The notes under the pieces: generated by a model
The model's database searches: none
Told to the model about the DNA's origin: nothing
What the model saw: the letters and a program-made list of their open reading frames with translations, nothing else
Source of the DNA: Acidobacteriota bacterium
GTDB taxonomy: Bacteria; Acidobacteriota; Holophagae; Holophagales; Holophagaceae
Length of the DNA stretch: 64,000 bases
Assembly: GCA_016195985.1 (NCBI GenBank)
Contig: JACPYP010000022.1
Location: 1 to 64,000, forward strand
Reading direction: 5' to 3'
Shown here: positions 18,419 to 27,467 of the stretch, one piece after another
How positions within the stretch are numbered: position 1 is the stretch's first letter
Layout: every line of letters starts with the position of its first letter
Program-made: the position numbers and the translations under genes

Positions 18419-19786
18419 CACGGTCCTCGAAAAGGGCGTCTTGGCGCTGAGCTTGGCCAGGTAGGCATCGAAGGGCTGCACCAGGTTGCGCACGAAACGG
18501 CGGCCCAGCTGGGTGATGAAGATGCCCTCGGGGCGCACCTCTACGGTGCCCTGGGACACCTCCTCCCGCAGCTGGCCGACCGCATCCGCGAACAGGACCG
18601 GACCATCCACGCCGAAGCGGGCCCTGAGGTCGTCCCAGCGCAGCTCGAAGTGGCCCATGAGGTGGTGGATCACCCAGCGGCGCAGCTCGTCGTCCTCGGA
18701 CAGGCGGTGCCCCTTGTGGATGGCCAGATGGCCATCGGTGATGCTGCGTTCCCACTTGGCCAGGATCTTCTCGTTCTGGGCGTACACGCCCGCCACGTTG
18801 GAGATGGCGCTGGGGCCGAAGCCCAGGAGGTCCGTGCCCGCGGACACGGCGTAGCCCATGAAGTTGCGGATGAGGCGGCCTTCCTGCACGGCCTTGGCCA
18901 TGGGATCGCCGGGATGGGCGAAGTGATCCATGCCGATGGCCACGTAGCCCGCCTTTTCCAGGATGTCCGAGGCCATGAGCAGCAGGTCCAGGCGCAGTTC
19001 GGGCGTGGGCAGCGTCTCCGCCGGGATGCTGCGCTGGAAGGGCATGATGCTGGGCAGGTAGGCGAAGCCGTAAATGGCCATGCGGTCCGGCGACAGCTCC
19101 AGGGTGGATTCCAGGGTGCGCTTGAAGGTGTCCATGGTCTGGCCCGGCAGGCCGTAGACCAGGTCCAGGTTCACGCCTTCGAAGCCCAGCTCGCGGCACT
19201 GGCGCATGGCCGTGAGGGTGTGATCCCAGGTCTGGCCGCGGGTGATGAGGGCCTGCACGTTCTCGTCCAGATCCTGCACGCCGAAGGACACGCGGTTGAA
19301 GCCCATGTCCCGCAGGGCCGGCAGCTGGTCCGGCTCCAGGAAGGTGGGGTCCACTTCGATGGCGATCTCGGCCTCCGGCAGAAACTCGAAGCGGTCCTTG
19401 AAGAGCTGGAAGGTGCGCCGGAGATCCGCCGCGTTCAGGTAGGTGGGCGTGCCGCCGCCCCAATGCAGCTGGAGGGCCTTGCGGCGTTCCTTCAGATGGC
19501 CGCACACGAGGTCAAGCTCCCTTGTCACGGCCGCGAGGTAGGCCTCGACGGGATCGTACTGGGGGCTCACCACCACGTTGCACCCGCAGTAGGCGCAGCG
19601 GCGCGGGCAGAAGGGGATGTGCAGGTACAGGGACAGCGCCTCGTCCTTCCGGGCATCGGCGCGGCCTAGGGCGGCCAGGACTTCCGTCTCCGGGAAATCG
19701 TCGGACCAGGCCGGCGGCATGGGATAGCCCGTGTAGCGCGGGCCGGGACGGTCGTAGCGGCGAATCAGATCGGCGAGCTGGTTCAT
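18416..19786 (-). CDS. hemN: oxygen-independent coproporphyrinogen III dehydrogenase
   Basis: LYLHIPFCPRRCAYCGCN radical SAM CX3CX2C, LHWGGGTPTYL, RVSFGVQDLDENVQ. Confidence 0.95.
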   Translation of the reverse strand: MNQLADLIRRYDRPGPRYTGYPMPPAWSDDFPETEVLAALGRADARKDEALSLYLHIPFCPRRCAYCGCNVVVSPQYDPVEAYLAAVTRELDLVCGHLKERRKALQLHWGGGTPTYLNAADLRRTFQLFKDRFEFLPEAEIAIEVDPTFLEPDQLPALRDMGFNRVSFGVQDLDENVQALITRGQTWDHTLTAMRQCRELGFEGVNLDLVYGLPGQTMDTFKRTLESTLELSPDRMAIYGFAYLPSIMPFQRSIPAETLPTPELRLDLLLMASDILEKAGYVAIGMDHFAHPGDPMAKAVQEGRLIRNFMGYAVSAGTDLLGFGPSAISNVAGVYAQNEKILAKWERSITDGHLAIHKGHRLSEDDELRRWVIHHLMGHFELRWDDLRARFGVDGPVLFADAVGQLREEVSQGTVEVRPEGIFITQLGRRFVRNLVQPFDAYLAKLSAKTPFSRTV

Positions 19787-19823
19787 GCGGGGTCCGTTCG
19801 AAAACGAGAGGAGAAACTGATTA

Positions 19824-19902
19824 CCACCAAGACACCAAGTCACCAAGAACTGCTCGAGGACCCGTTTGTTTTTCTTTCTTGGTGCCTTTGTGTCTTGGTG
19901 GC
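19824..19902. repeat. CACCAAGA-type palindromic intergenic repeat, copy A1
   Basis: CCACCAAGACACCAAGTCACCAAGAA / TTCTTGGTGCCTTTGTGTCTTGGTGG: 26-bp arms, 2 mismatches. Confidence 0.9.
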
Positions 19903-19914
19903 GGTCTTTTGCTT

Positions 19915-20901
19915 TCAGGCCTTTACTTCATCCAAAACCGCTCCCACCACGGCCGGATCGGTCTCAGGAGTGAGACCGTGGCCCAGGTTGAAGATGTGGG
20001 GATGGCCCTTCATGGCGTCCACGATGGCGCGGGCCTTCCGCTTGGCGGTGTCTGCCCCGGCCAGCAGCATGGTGGGGTCCAGGTTGCCCTGCAGCACCAT
20101 CCTGGGGAAGCGGCGGCGGGCCTCGCCGATGGGCACTTGCCACGGCACCGCCAGCCCCTTGCAGGGCAGGTCGTTGAGGGAATCCGGCAGGTAGCCGGTG
20201 CGGGCGAAGAAGAGCGTGGGGGCTGCCGTCACCTGGGACAGGGTGCGCTTCACGGAGGGCAGCGCGAAGGCCGCGTAGTCGTCGGCATCAAGCTCACCTG
20301 CCCAGGTGTCGAAGAGCTGCACCCCCTGCGCGCCGGCCTGGATGTGGAGGTTCAGCAGGCGGGCGGCGGCGTCCGCCAGCTTGTCCATCCATTTCTGGGC
20401 CAGCACGGGGTTCTGGTGGATGAAGGACTTGGCCTTCGACCAGGTCTTGCTGCCCTTCCCTTCGATGCCGTAGGCCAGCAGGGTCCAGGGCGCGCCGGCG
20501 AAGCCCAGCATGGTCACCTTGGGCGGAAGGGCCGCCTTCACTTTCTTGATGGCCTCGCAGACCGGCTCGAACACCTTTTCGTCCAGGGGGCGGTTGATGT
20601 CGATCTGATCCAGCGTCTTCCCGATGCGCGGCCCTCCCTCGGGAATGGTGACCTCGCAGCCCAACGCATCGAGGATCACCAGGATGTCGCTGAAGATGAT
20701 GGCGCCGTCGATCTGGGGGAAGCGGCGAATGGGCTGCAGGGTGACTTCCGCCGCCAAGTCAGAATCGTTGAGCAGCTGCTCGAAGGTGACCTTGGCCCGC
20801 ACCTCGCGGTACTCCGGCAGGAACCGGCCCGCCTGGCGCATGAACCAGACCGGGGGTTTCTCAAGCGTGTTGCCGTTGAGCACATGAAGAAGGGGCTGCA
20901 T
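19915..20901 (-). CDS. hemE: uroporphyrinogen decarboxylase
   Basis: PPVWFMRQAGRFLPEYREVR, FSDILVILDALGCEV, LGHGLTPETDP. Confidence 0.97.
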   Translation of the reverse strand: MQPLLHVLNGNTLEKPPVWFMRQAGRFLPEYREVRAKVTFEQLLNDSDLAAEVTLQPIRRFPQIDGAIIFSDILVILDALGCEVTIPEGGPRIGKTLDQIDINRPLDEKVFEPVCEAIKKVKAALPPKVTMLGFAGAPWTLLAYGIEGKGSKTWSKAKSFIHQNPVLAQKWMDKLADAAARLLNLHIQAGAQGVQLFDTWAGELDADDYAAFALPSVKRTLSQVTAAPTLFFARTGYLPDSLNDLPCKGLAVPWQVPIGEARRRFPRMVLQGNLDPTMLLAGADTAKRKARAIVDAMKGHPHIFNLGHGLTPETDPAVVGAVLDEVKA

Positions 20902-20926
20902 GAATGACTCCGGATCGCGAAAAGAA

Positions 20927-21015
20927 TGGGTCCACAGATTTCACAGATTAAAAAAAGCGGATTGGTTGGATGCGGCGGGACAGGTCCTGCATTTGCATCT
21001 GTGTGAATCTGTGGA
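20927..21015. repeat. CACAGATT-type palindromic intergenic repeat, copy B1
   Basis: TCCACAGATTTCACAGATT ... CATCTGTGTGAATCTGTGGA. Confidence 0.8.
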
Positions 21016-21024
21016 ATCTGCGGA

Positions 21025-22278
21025 CTAGAAGTCCTTGGCCACGGCGGCTGCGGCCTGCTTGAAGCGCGCCAGCTCGGCGTCGCCGTGGGCGGCGCTGAGG
21101 AAGGCCACTTCGTAGCCGCTGGGAGGCAGGTACACGCCCTGGGCCAGCATGGCCTTGTGCAGGCGGTTGAAGGATCCGATGGCCTCGCCTTTCACCGCGT
21201 CGCTGCGGCGGACGCTGTCCTGGAACAGGGGCCAGAGCAGGCTGCCGTAGCGGGGGCAATGGAGGCCGGGGATGGCCTCGAAAGCCGCCGCCCATTTCTC
21301 CGCATTGGCTTCCAGCCCCGCATAGAAGGCCGGGGTCAGCTTCTCCATGGTGGCCAGGCCCGCGGCCATGGCCACGGGATTGCCCGACAGCGTGCCCGCC
21401 TGGTAGACCGGGCCGTCGGGCGCGACCACGCCCATGATGTCCTTGCGCCCGCCGTAGAGGCCCACGGGCATGCCGCCGCCGATGATCTTGCCGTAGGTGG
21501 CCATGTCCGGCGTGATGCCGAGGCGCTCCGCCGCGCCGCCCGGGGCCACGCGGAAACCGCTGATGACCTCGTCGAAGATGAGGACCACGCCGTGCTGCGT
21601 GCAGAGTTCCCGCAGGCGCTTGAGGAACTCGGGGCGCTGCAGCAGCAGGCCGTTGTTGGCGGGAATGGGCTCGATGATGGCCGCGGCCAGCTGGCCGCCG
21701 ATCTCGGCGAAAGTGCGCTCCAGGGTGTCCATGTCATCGAGGGTCACCACGGAGGTCAGCTCGGCGATGCCCTTGGGCACGCCGGCGCTGGTGGGGGCGC
21801 CGAAGGTGGCGAGGCCCGAGCCCGCCTTCACCAGCAGGCCGTCGCTGTGGCCGTGGTAGCAGCCCTCGAACTTGAGGATGCGGTCGCGCCCGGTGAACCC
21901 GCGAGCCGCGCGGAGCGCCGACATCACGGCCTCCGTGCCCGACGAGACGAAGCGCATCTTCTCGATGAAGGGCACCATCTCCTTGATGCGCCGGGCCAGC
22001 GAAAGCTCGCGGCGGCTGGGAGCACCGAAGGTGAGACCTTCCTGCATGGCCTCGCTCACCGCCGCCAGGATGTCGGCGTGGGCGTGGCCCAGGATCAGCG
22101 GACCCCAGGACATGCAGAGATCCAGGAAGCGTGCGCCATCCTCATCCTCGAACCAGGCCCCGCTGGCCTTCTTGAAGAATTTGGGCGTGCCGCCCACGGC
22201 GCGGAACGCGCGCACAGGGCTGGAGACACCACCGGGAAAGTGGGTCAGGGCTTCTTGGAACAGGGTTTCGTTGCTCAT
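21025..22278 (-). CDS. hemL: glutamate-1-semialdehyde 2,1-aminomutase
   Basis: FPGGVSSPVRAFRAVGGTPKF, VSSGTEAVMSALRAARGFTGRDRILKFEGCYHGH. Confidence 0.97.
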   Translation of the reverse strand: MSNETLFQEALTHFPGGVSSPVRAFRAVGGTPKFFKKASGAWFEDEDGARFLDLCMSWGPLILGHAHADILAAVSEAMQEGLTFGAPSRRELSLARRIKEMVPFIEKMRFVSSGTEAVMSALRAARGFTGRDRILKFEGCYHGHSDGLLVKAGSGLATFGAPTSAGVPKGIAELTSVVTLDDMDTLERTFAEIGGQLAAAIIEPIPANNGLLLQRPEFLKRLRELCTQHGVVLIFDEVISGFRVAPGGAAERLGITPDMATYGKIIGGGMPVGLYGGRKDIMGVVAPDGPVYQAGTLSGNPVAMAAGLATMEKLTPAFYAGLEANAEKWAAAFEAIPGLHCPRYGSLLWPLFQDSVRRSDAVKGEAIGSFNRLHKAMLAQGVYLPPSGYEVAFLSAAHGDAELARFKQAAAAVAKDF

Positions 22279-22296
22279 GAAAACCTCAAAAGATTT

Positions 22297-22392
22297 GGGT
22301 CCACAGATTTCACAGATTCAAAAGAAGCGGGGACGAAGGCAACATCGAAGATTTCATCAGTTCAATCGGTGTGAATCTGTGAAACCTGTGGA
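22297..22392. repeat. CACAGATT-type palindromic intergenic repeat, copy B2
   Basis: TGGGTCCACAGATTTCACAGATT shared with copy B1; opposing GGTGTGAATCTGTGAAACCTGTGGA. Confidence 0.8.
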
Positions 22393-22403
22393 TGATTCCT
22401 TTC

Positions 22404-23381
22404 CTAGGAGATCCAGCCCTTCTCCACGGCCTCGCGGCCGGCGTAGGTGACGATCATATCGGCGCCGGCGCGGCGGATGGCGATGAGGTGCTCGTACATC
22501 AACTGGTCGCCGTTCACCCAGCCCAGGCGGTCCGCAGCCTTCACGCTGCTGAACTCGCTGCTGACGTGATAAGCGCAAATGGGCGCCAGCTGGGCCTCGC
22601 GCAGGCGCCAGATGAGGTCGAGGTTCGGCAGGGCCGGCTTGACCATGAGCATGTCCGCGCCCTCGTCGACATCGAGCAGGGCATCGTTCAGTCCTTCGCG
22701 GGCGTTGCGGGGATCCATCTGGTAGCTGCGGCGGTCACCGAACTTGGGACTGCTGTCCGCGGCATCGCGGAAGGGGCCGTAGTAGGCGCCCGCATGCTTG
22801 ATGGCGTAGCTGAGGATGGCGGTCTGGGTGAACCCGTTCGCGTCCAGCACGTCGCGGATGGCCGACACGCGGCCATCCATCATGTCGCTGGGAGCCGCCA
22901 CATCCGCGCCGGCCTCGGCGTGCCGGAGGGCCATCTCCGCCAGGATGGGCAAGGTCTCGTCGTTGCGCACCACGCCTTCCTCGTCGACGAGGCCGCAATG
23001 CCCGTGGCTGGTGTAGCCGCAAAGGCACACGTCGGTCATGACGATGAGATCGGAACCGAAAGCCTTTTTCAGGGCCTTCACGGCCTGGGGCACCACGCCA
23101 TCGTGATCGCAACTGTAGGAGGCGTCCGGGCTCTTGGCGTCCGCATCAGGCACCCCGAAAAGCAGCACGCTGGCCAGGCCCTTCTTGAGATCCTTCTCCA
23201 CCTGGCGGACCGTGTCTTCCACCCCGGCGCGCACGATGCCGGGCAGGCTGGCGATGTCGCTGCTGCCCGCATGGGGCTGCACGAAGTGGGGCTGGATGAG
23301 GTGGCGCGGCCTGAGATCGGTTTCCGCCACGAGGTTGCGCATGGCGAGCGTCGTGCGGAGACGGCGGGAGCGGTTCAGCAT
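22404..23381 (-). CDS. hemB: delta-aminolevulinic acid dehydratase (porphobilinogen synthase)
   Basis: DVCLCGYTSHGHCG, AAPSDMMDGRV, SYAIKHAGAYYGPFRDA, MVKPALPNLD. Confidence 0.97.
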   Translation of the reverse strand: MLNRSRRLRTTLAMRNLVAETDLRPRHLIQPHFVQPHAGSSDIASLPGIVRAGVEDTVRQVEKDLKKGLASVLLFGVPDADAKSPDASYSCDHDGVVPQAVKALKKAFGSDLIVMTDVCLCGYTSHGHCGLVDEEGVVRNDETLPILAEMALRHAEAGADVAAPSDMMDGRVSAIRDVLDANGFTQTAILSYAIKHAGAYYGPFRDAADSSPKFGDRRSYQMDPRNAREGLNDALLDVDEGADMLMVKPALPNLDLIWRLREAQLAPICAYHVSSEFSSVKAADRLGWVNGDQLMYEHLIAIRRAGADMIVTYAGREAVEKGWIS

Positions 23382-24079
23382 GGAGACTCCTCCTTCGGGT
23401 TTTCTTCAGAGGCCAGCTGCTGGGCCAGCATGGCCCAGAGCAGGCTCGGCTTGGGTTCGCACCGGGCGTCGGCCGGAACGCCCGCCCGCGCGAACGCTTC
23501 GGCGGTGGCTTCACCCCAGGCGAAGCGCAGCACCTTCCCGGCGAGGGGGGCCAGGATTTCCGCCTGAAGCGGGCTCAGGGCCAGGACCCCCTCCACGTCC
23601 GGCAGGGGCGGAAAGGGCACCCGGGGCGATTCCCGGTGGGTGATCCAGGGGTAGATGCGCCAGGCGCTGTTGCGGGCCGCCACTTCCAGGTATTCGCGGC
23701 TGCGCTCCCCCCGGGCCAGCAGGAAATCCCCACCGTCGGGAAAACGCTTCTGGACCAGGTCCCACAGGGCCTCGGCCCGGGCCTCGGCGGGAAGGTGGAC
23801 GTCCAGATCCTCCCGCTCCAGAGCATCGGCGGTGCCCGCCCCCTGAACCAGGCAGGTCATTCCGGCCGGTAGAGCGGAGGAGACCACTTTGGCCCCGGAG
23901 GGGCTCAACAGAAGCAGCGCTTTGGTTTTCTCGAAGGAGACGGGCGGCCTGGAGCCGGTCAGTTTCAGGGAGGTGAAGGAATAGGGGACCGGCGCCCACC
24001 CGGCCTTGCGCACGATGTCCGCCAACGGGTGGTGGGCGGGTCTGGCCAGGGCCAGGCGCGGGGGCGCGGCGGCGCTCAT
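23375..24079 (-). CDS. hemD: uroporphyrinogen-III synthase
   Basis: position between hemC and hemB; weakly conserved HemD-like sequence. Confidence 0.72.
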   Translation of the reverse strand: MSAAAPPRLALARPAHHPLADIVRKAGWAPVPYSFTSLKLTGSRPPVSFEKTKALLLLSPSGAKVVSSALPAGMTCLVQGAGTADALEREDLDVHLPAEARAEALWDLVQKRFPDGGDFLLARGERSREYLEVAARNSAWRIYPWITHRESPRVPFPPLPDVEGVLALSPLQAEILAPLAGKVLRFAWGEATAEAFARAGVPADARCEPKPSLLWAMLAQQLASEENPKEESPC

Positions 24080-24954
24080 GAGAGGCCGATGCCCTTGAGC
24101 GCGGAAGCCAGCAGGGCCGTGTCGTCGGTGCCCCGGGCCTCGGCGCGGCGCAGCTGGCCCTCGGGCGCGTAGACCACCTGCAACACGAGAGACCCGTCCG
24201 GCTGGGGCGTGGCCAGGGCGCCCAGAGGCTGCTGACAGCCGCCGCCGATGCCCGCCAGCACTTGGCGTTCGAGGGCGACGCAGCGGGCCGTCATGGCGTC
24301 GTGGATCTCGGCCAGGGCCTCCATGAGATCGGGCCGGTCCGCCCGGGCCTCCGCCAGCAGGGCCCCCTGCCCTGGCGCCGGGGGAAGCTCCTCCGGCGAA
24401 AGGGGACGCACCCTGAGGCCGGAGAGATCCAGACCGAGGCGCTTCAGGCCCGCTGCCGCCAGCAGGGTGGCGTGCAAGGGCTCATCCCGGAGGACGCCAT
24501 CCCGCACGCGCTGAAGCCGGGTCTGCACGTTGCCGCGGATCCAGGTGAACCGGGCCCTGGGAAAGAGCTGGCCGAGCACCCGCTCCCGGCGCACGGCGCT
24601 GGTGCCGATGACCAGATCCTCCGGCGCATCGGGCCGCATCACCATCCAATCCGCGGGGTCCTCGCGAAGGGGGATGCAGGCGGGCACGATGCCGGCCGGA
24701 CGTTCCAGGGACACATCCTTGAGGCTGTGGATGAGCAGGTCTGCCTGGCCTGCGGCCATGGCGTCTTCCAGCTCCTTGGTGAAGAAGCCTCCCCCCACCT
24801 GCTTGTCGAGGGGACCCTGCAGCCACTGGTCGCCCGAGGTGGAGAACTTGCGCCAGGACACCTCATAGCCCCTGGATTCGAGAAACCGCACCATGGGCTC
24901 GGCCTGGCCCACGGCCAGCGCGGATCCCCGGGTGGCGACTGTGACGTGTCTCAT
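24076..24954 (-). CDS. hemC: hydroxymethylbilane synthase
   Basis: TVATRGSALAVGQAEPM, DLLIHSLKDVSLE, GNVQTRLQRVRDG, APGQGALLAE. Confidence 0.95.
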   Translation of the reverse strand: MRHVTVATRGSALAVGQAEPMVRFLESRGYEVSWRKFSTSGDQWLQGPLDKQVGGGFFTKELEDAMAAGQADLLIHSLKDVSLERPAGIVPACIPLREDPADWMVMRPDAPEDLVIGTSAVRRERVLGQLFPRARFTWIRGNVQTRLQRVRDGVLRDEPLHATLLAAAGLKRLGLDLSGLRVRPLSPEELPPAPGQGALLAEARADRPDLMEALAEIHDAMTARCVALERQVLAGIGGGCQQPLGALATPQPDGSLVLQVVYAPEGQLRRAEARGTDDTALLASALKGIGLS

Positions 24955-26156
24955 GGCTGAACCGCCTCTCCGTCTGCGTTGGGCTTGGGTTGGGTCTGGA
25001 TCAAGGCGCGGAAGGCCAGGGTCCGGCCCCGGGAAAGGATCTCCTTGAGGGCTTCGCGCTGAGCATCATCCAGGCCGGCCATGGAGTCCTCCAGTGCCTG
25101 CGCCTCGGCCTCCAGGGCCCCCCAGGCCGCATCCAGGCGCTCCTGGGCGGACTGCATCTGGCGCTTCCGGTCCCGGGCCATGGCCCGGTGGCGCAGGCGG
25201 GCGGCGGCGCCGATGAGGTAGGGCTCGGCCTTGAGCGCCGCCTCGGCCCGCTGGGCCCGGGCCGTGGTGGTTTGGGCCAGGAAGGCGTTCAGATCGATGC
25301 GATGCACCCAGGGCAGCTGTTCCAGGCCGGGCTCGGAATCCGGCGGCAGGGCCAGATCGAGAATCCGGAGGATGGGCCGCTTGAGGGACTGCCAGGCGTC
25401 CAGGGTGAAGATGGGTTCCGGCGCCGCGGTGGCGCTCACGATGGCGTCGAAGCCTTCCGGATCGTGCTGCAGCCCCGCCAGGTCCACCACGGGCAAATTC
25501 AGAGGATCGGCCAGATCATGGGCGCGGCTCCGGGTGCGATTGGCCACGGACACATTGAAACCCCGCTCCGGCAGGCGCTCCGCCAAGTACTGCGTCATGG
25601 GCCCCACGCCCACCAGCACGATGGAGGAACCCTGGGGAAGGCCCTCGGACAGGTGCTTGAGGGCCACCGTGGCCACGCTCACGTTGCCGTCGGCGAGACC
25701 CAGGCGGGCCCGGAGACGCTGGCCTTCGCGGATGACGTCCTCGATGGCGGTCTGGGCTTCGTCCCCGGCCACGCCCACCTGGCGGGCCTGCACCAGGGCG
25801 TCCTTCAGCTGGCCCGGAATCTCGCGGTCGCCGAGGTTGGCGGATTCCAGCCCGGCGGACATGGCCAGAAGGTGGGCCCAGGCCTCTTCGCCCTGATAGC
25901 GTCGCACGCCGGGCCCCGGGTCGAGGGCCCCCGCCTCGCCCCCCCACACCATCCAAAGCACCCGCTGGCAGGTGGCCAGGTAGACCAGTTCCCGCGCTCC
26001 GCTGCAGCGCTGCCAGTCCCGCAGGTGGGCGGGCAGTCCATCGCGGACGACATAGTGCGCCACTTGGTCCAAGTCGTGAACCGGGGCGTGGAAGCTGATG
26101 AGGACGGGTTCCATATCGAATGTCATGATCGAGAAGTCAGGCTTCGGCTCAGTCAT
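24951..26156 (-). CDS. hemA: glutamyl-tRNA reductase
   Basis: VYLATCQRVLW, VANRTRSRAHDLA, ILDLALPPDSEP; operon position (start codon uncertain). Confidence 0.88.
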   Translation of the reverse strand: MTEPKPDFSIMTFDMEPVLISFHAPVHDLDQVAHYVVRDGLPAHLRDWQRCSGARELVYLATCQRVLWMVWGGEAGALDPGPGVRRYQGEEAWAHLLAMSAGLESANLGDREIPGQLKDALVQARQVGVAGDEAQTAIEDVIREGQRLRARLGLADGNVSVATVALKHLSEGLPQGSSIVLVGVGPMTQYLAERLPERGFNVSVANRTRSRAHDLADPLNLPVVDLAGLQHDPEGFDAIVSATAAPEPIFTLDAWQSLKRPILRILDLALPPDSEPGLEQLPWVHRIDLNAFLAQTTTARAQRAEAALKAEPYLIGAAARLRHRAMARDRKRQMQSAQERLDAAWGALEAEAQALEDSMAGLDDAQREALKEILSRGRTLAFRALIQTQPKPNADGEAVQP

Positions 26157-26189
26157 CGCTTCGTCATGCCGCCGCGAAAGTGGCGGTCA

Positions 26190-27332
26190 TCACAGCCGTT
26201 GGATCGCGCGGTCCGGAAAGGAGGCTTCCAGCGCCGCCCAATCCCATTCCGCCACGGACGGGACGGAACCCTCCCGCAGATCCTGCTGGGTGAGCCAGGC
26301 GTCGTAGATCACCAAGGCGCACATGGCCTCCGCCACGGGCACGATGCGGGGCGCGATGCAGGGATCGTGGCGGCCGTGGGTGGCGATGTCCGCGGCCTGC
26401 CCTTCGCGGTTGATGGTGCGCTGCGTTTTCGAAATGGAACTGGTGGGCTTCACCGCCAGCCGCACCACCACGGGGGCGCCGGTGCTGATGCCGCCCAGGG
26501 TGCCGCCGGCGTCGTTCTTCTCAGGGCCGGAAGGCCCCAAAGGATCGTTGTTCTCACTGCCCCGGCGCCGGGCGCTCTCGAAGCCCGAGCCCAGCTCCAC
26601 GCCCTTCACCGCCCCGATGGACATGCAGGCCAGGGCCAGCATTCCATCCAGTTTCCCGAAGGCCGGATCGCCCAGGCCGATAGGCAGTCCTTCGATCCAC
26701 ACCTCGCAGACGCCGCCCACGCTGTCCCCTTCGGCCTTGGCCGCTTCCACGGCGACCTTCTGGGCCTCGAAGGCAGAGGGGTCCGCCACCCGCAGGGCGT
26801 TCTGTTCCACGAAGGCCCAATCCACCTCACCCCCGGCGATGCCGGCGATCTCGCGGTTGAAGCCGCGCACCGACACGCCCAGGGCGGCCAGCTGCTGCTT
26901 GGCCCAAGCTCCGGCGGCCACCCGCGCCAGGGTTTCCCGGCCGCTGCTGCGCCCTCCCCCGCGGGGATCGCGGATGCCGTATTTCCGGTCATAGGTGAGA
27001 TCCGCGTGGCCGGGCCTGAATAGGTCGGAAATGGCCTTGTAGTCGCCGCTCTTCTGGTTTTCGTTGAACACCACCAGGGCGATGGGGTGGCCCGTGGTCC
27101 TTCCCTCGAAGACACCGCTCAGCACCTGCACGCGGTCCGCTTCGCTGCGAGGCGTCACCAGATCCGACTGGCCGGGGCGGCGGCGATCCATTTCCTTCTG
27201 GATGGCCGCCAGGTCGAAGGGCAAGCCGGGTTTCGCGCCGTCGATGACCACGCCCACGGCCGCGCCATGGCTCTCGCCGAAGGTCACAATGCGGAAGGCG
27301 CGACCAAAACTGGAGGGAGAATCGAAGAGCAT
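26190..27332 (-). CDS. aroC: chorismate synthase
   Basis: FRIVTFGESHGAAVGVVIDG, RRPGQS, GGGRSSGRETLARVAAGA; internal ATG at 27332. Confidence 0.96.
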   Translation of the reverse strand: MLFDSPSSFGRAFRIVTFGESHGAAVGVVIDGAKPGLPFDLAAIQKEMDRRRPGQSDLVTPRSEADRVQVLSGVFEGRTTGHPIALVVFNENQKSGDYKAISDLFRPGHADLTYDRKYGIRDPRGGGRSSGRETLARVAAGAWAKQQLAALGVSVRGFNREIAGIAGGEVDWAFVEQNALRVADPSAFEAQKVAVEAAKAEGDSVGGVCEVWIEGLPIGLGDPAFGKLDGMLALACMSIGAVKGVELGSGFESARRRGSENNDPLGPSGPEKNDAGGTLGGISTGAPVVVRLAVKPTSSISKTQRTINREGQAADIATHGRHDPCIAPRIVPVAEAMCALVIYDAWLTQQDLREGSVPSVAEWDWAALEASFPDRAIQRL

Positions 27333-27390
27333 CGGTCCATTGTGACCCCGAGCGGCGGCTTCGTCACGGGAAGGGTTCGGTCCGGTCACC

Positions 27391-27414
27391 CTTGGCACAG
27401 AACTTGGCACGGAA
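27391..27414. repeat. tandem 12-bp direct repeat upstream of the Wzi-like gene
   Basis: CTTGGCACAGAA CTTGGCACGGAA. Confidence 0.7.
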
Positions 27415-27467
27415 CCGTTCAGGAAAGGTTCAGGAAGGGCTGGTAGGCTTGGTCTTTTGGATATCCG

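Noticed and set aside
20923-21024. hemE-hemL gap as a T-element copy, because the hemL stop is also TAG
   Set aside because: The TAG at 21025-21027 lies outside the CACAGATT repeat and no TIR sequence is present.
24990-27023. 677-aa antisense ORF over hemA/aroC
   Set aside because: Opposite-strand shadow ORF; both real genes have clear motifs on the minus strand.
27392-27409. Sigma-54-like promoter TGGCACAGAACTTGGCA
   Set aside because: The -12 element reads TTGG rather than TTGC at the required spacing; better described as a 12-bp direct repeat.
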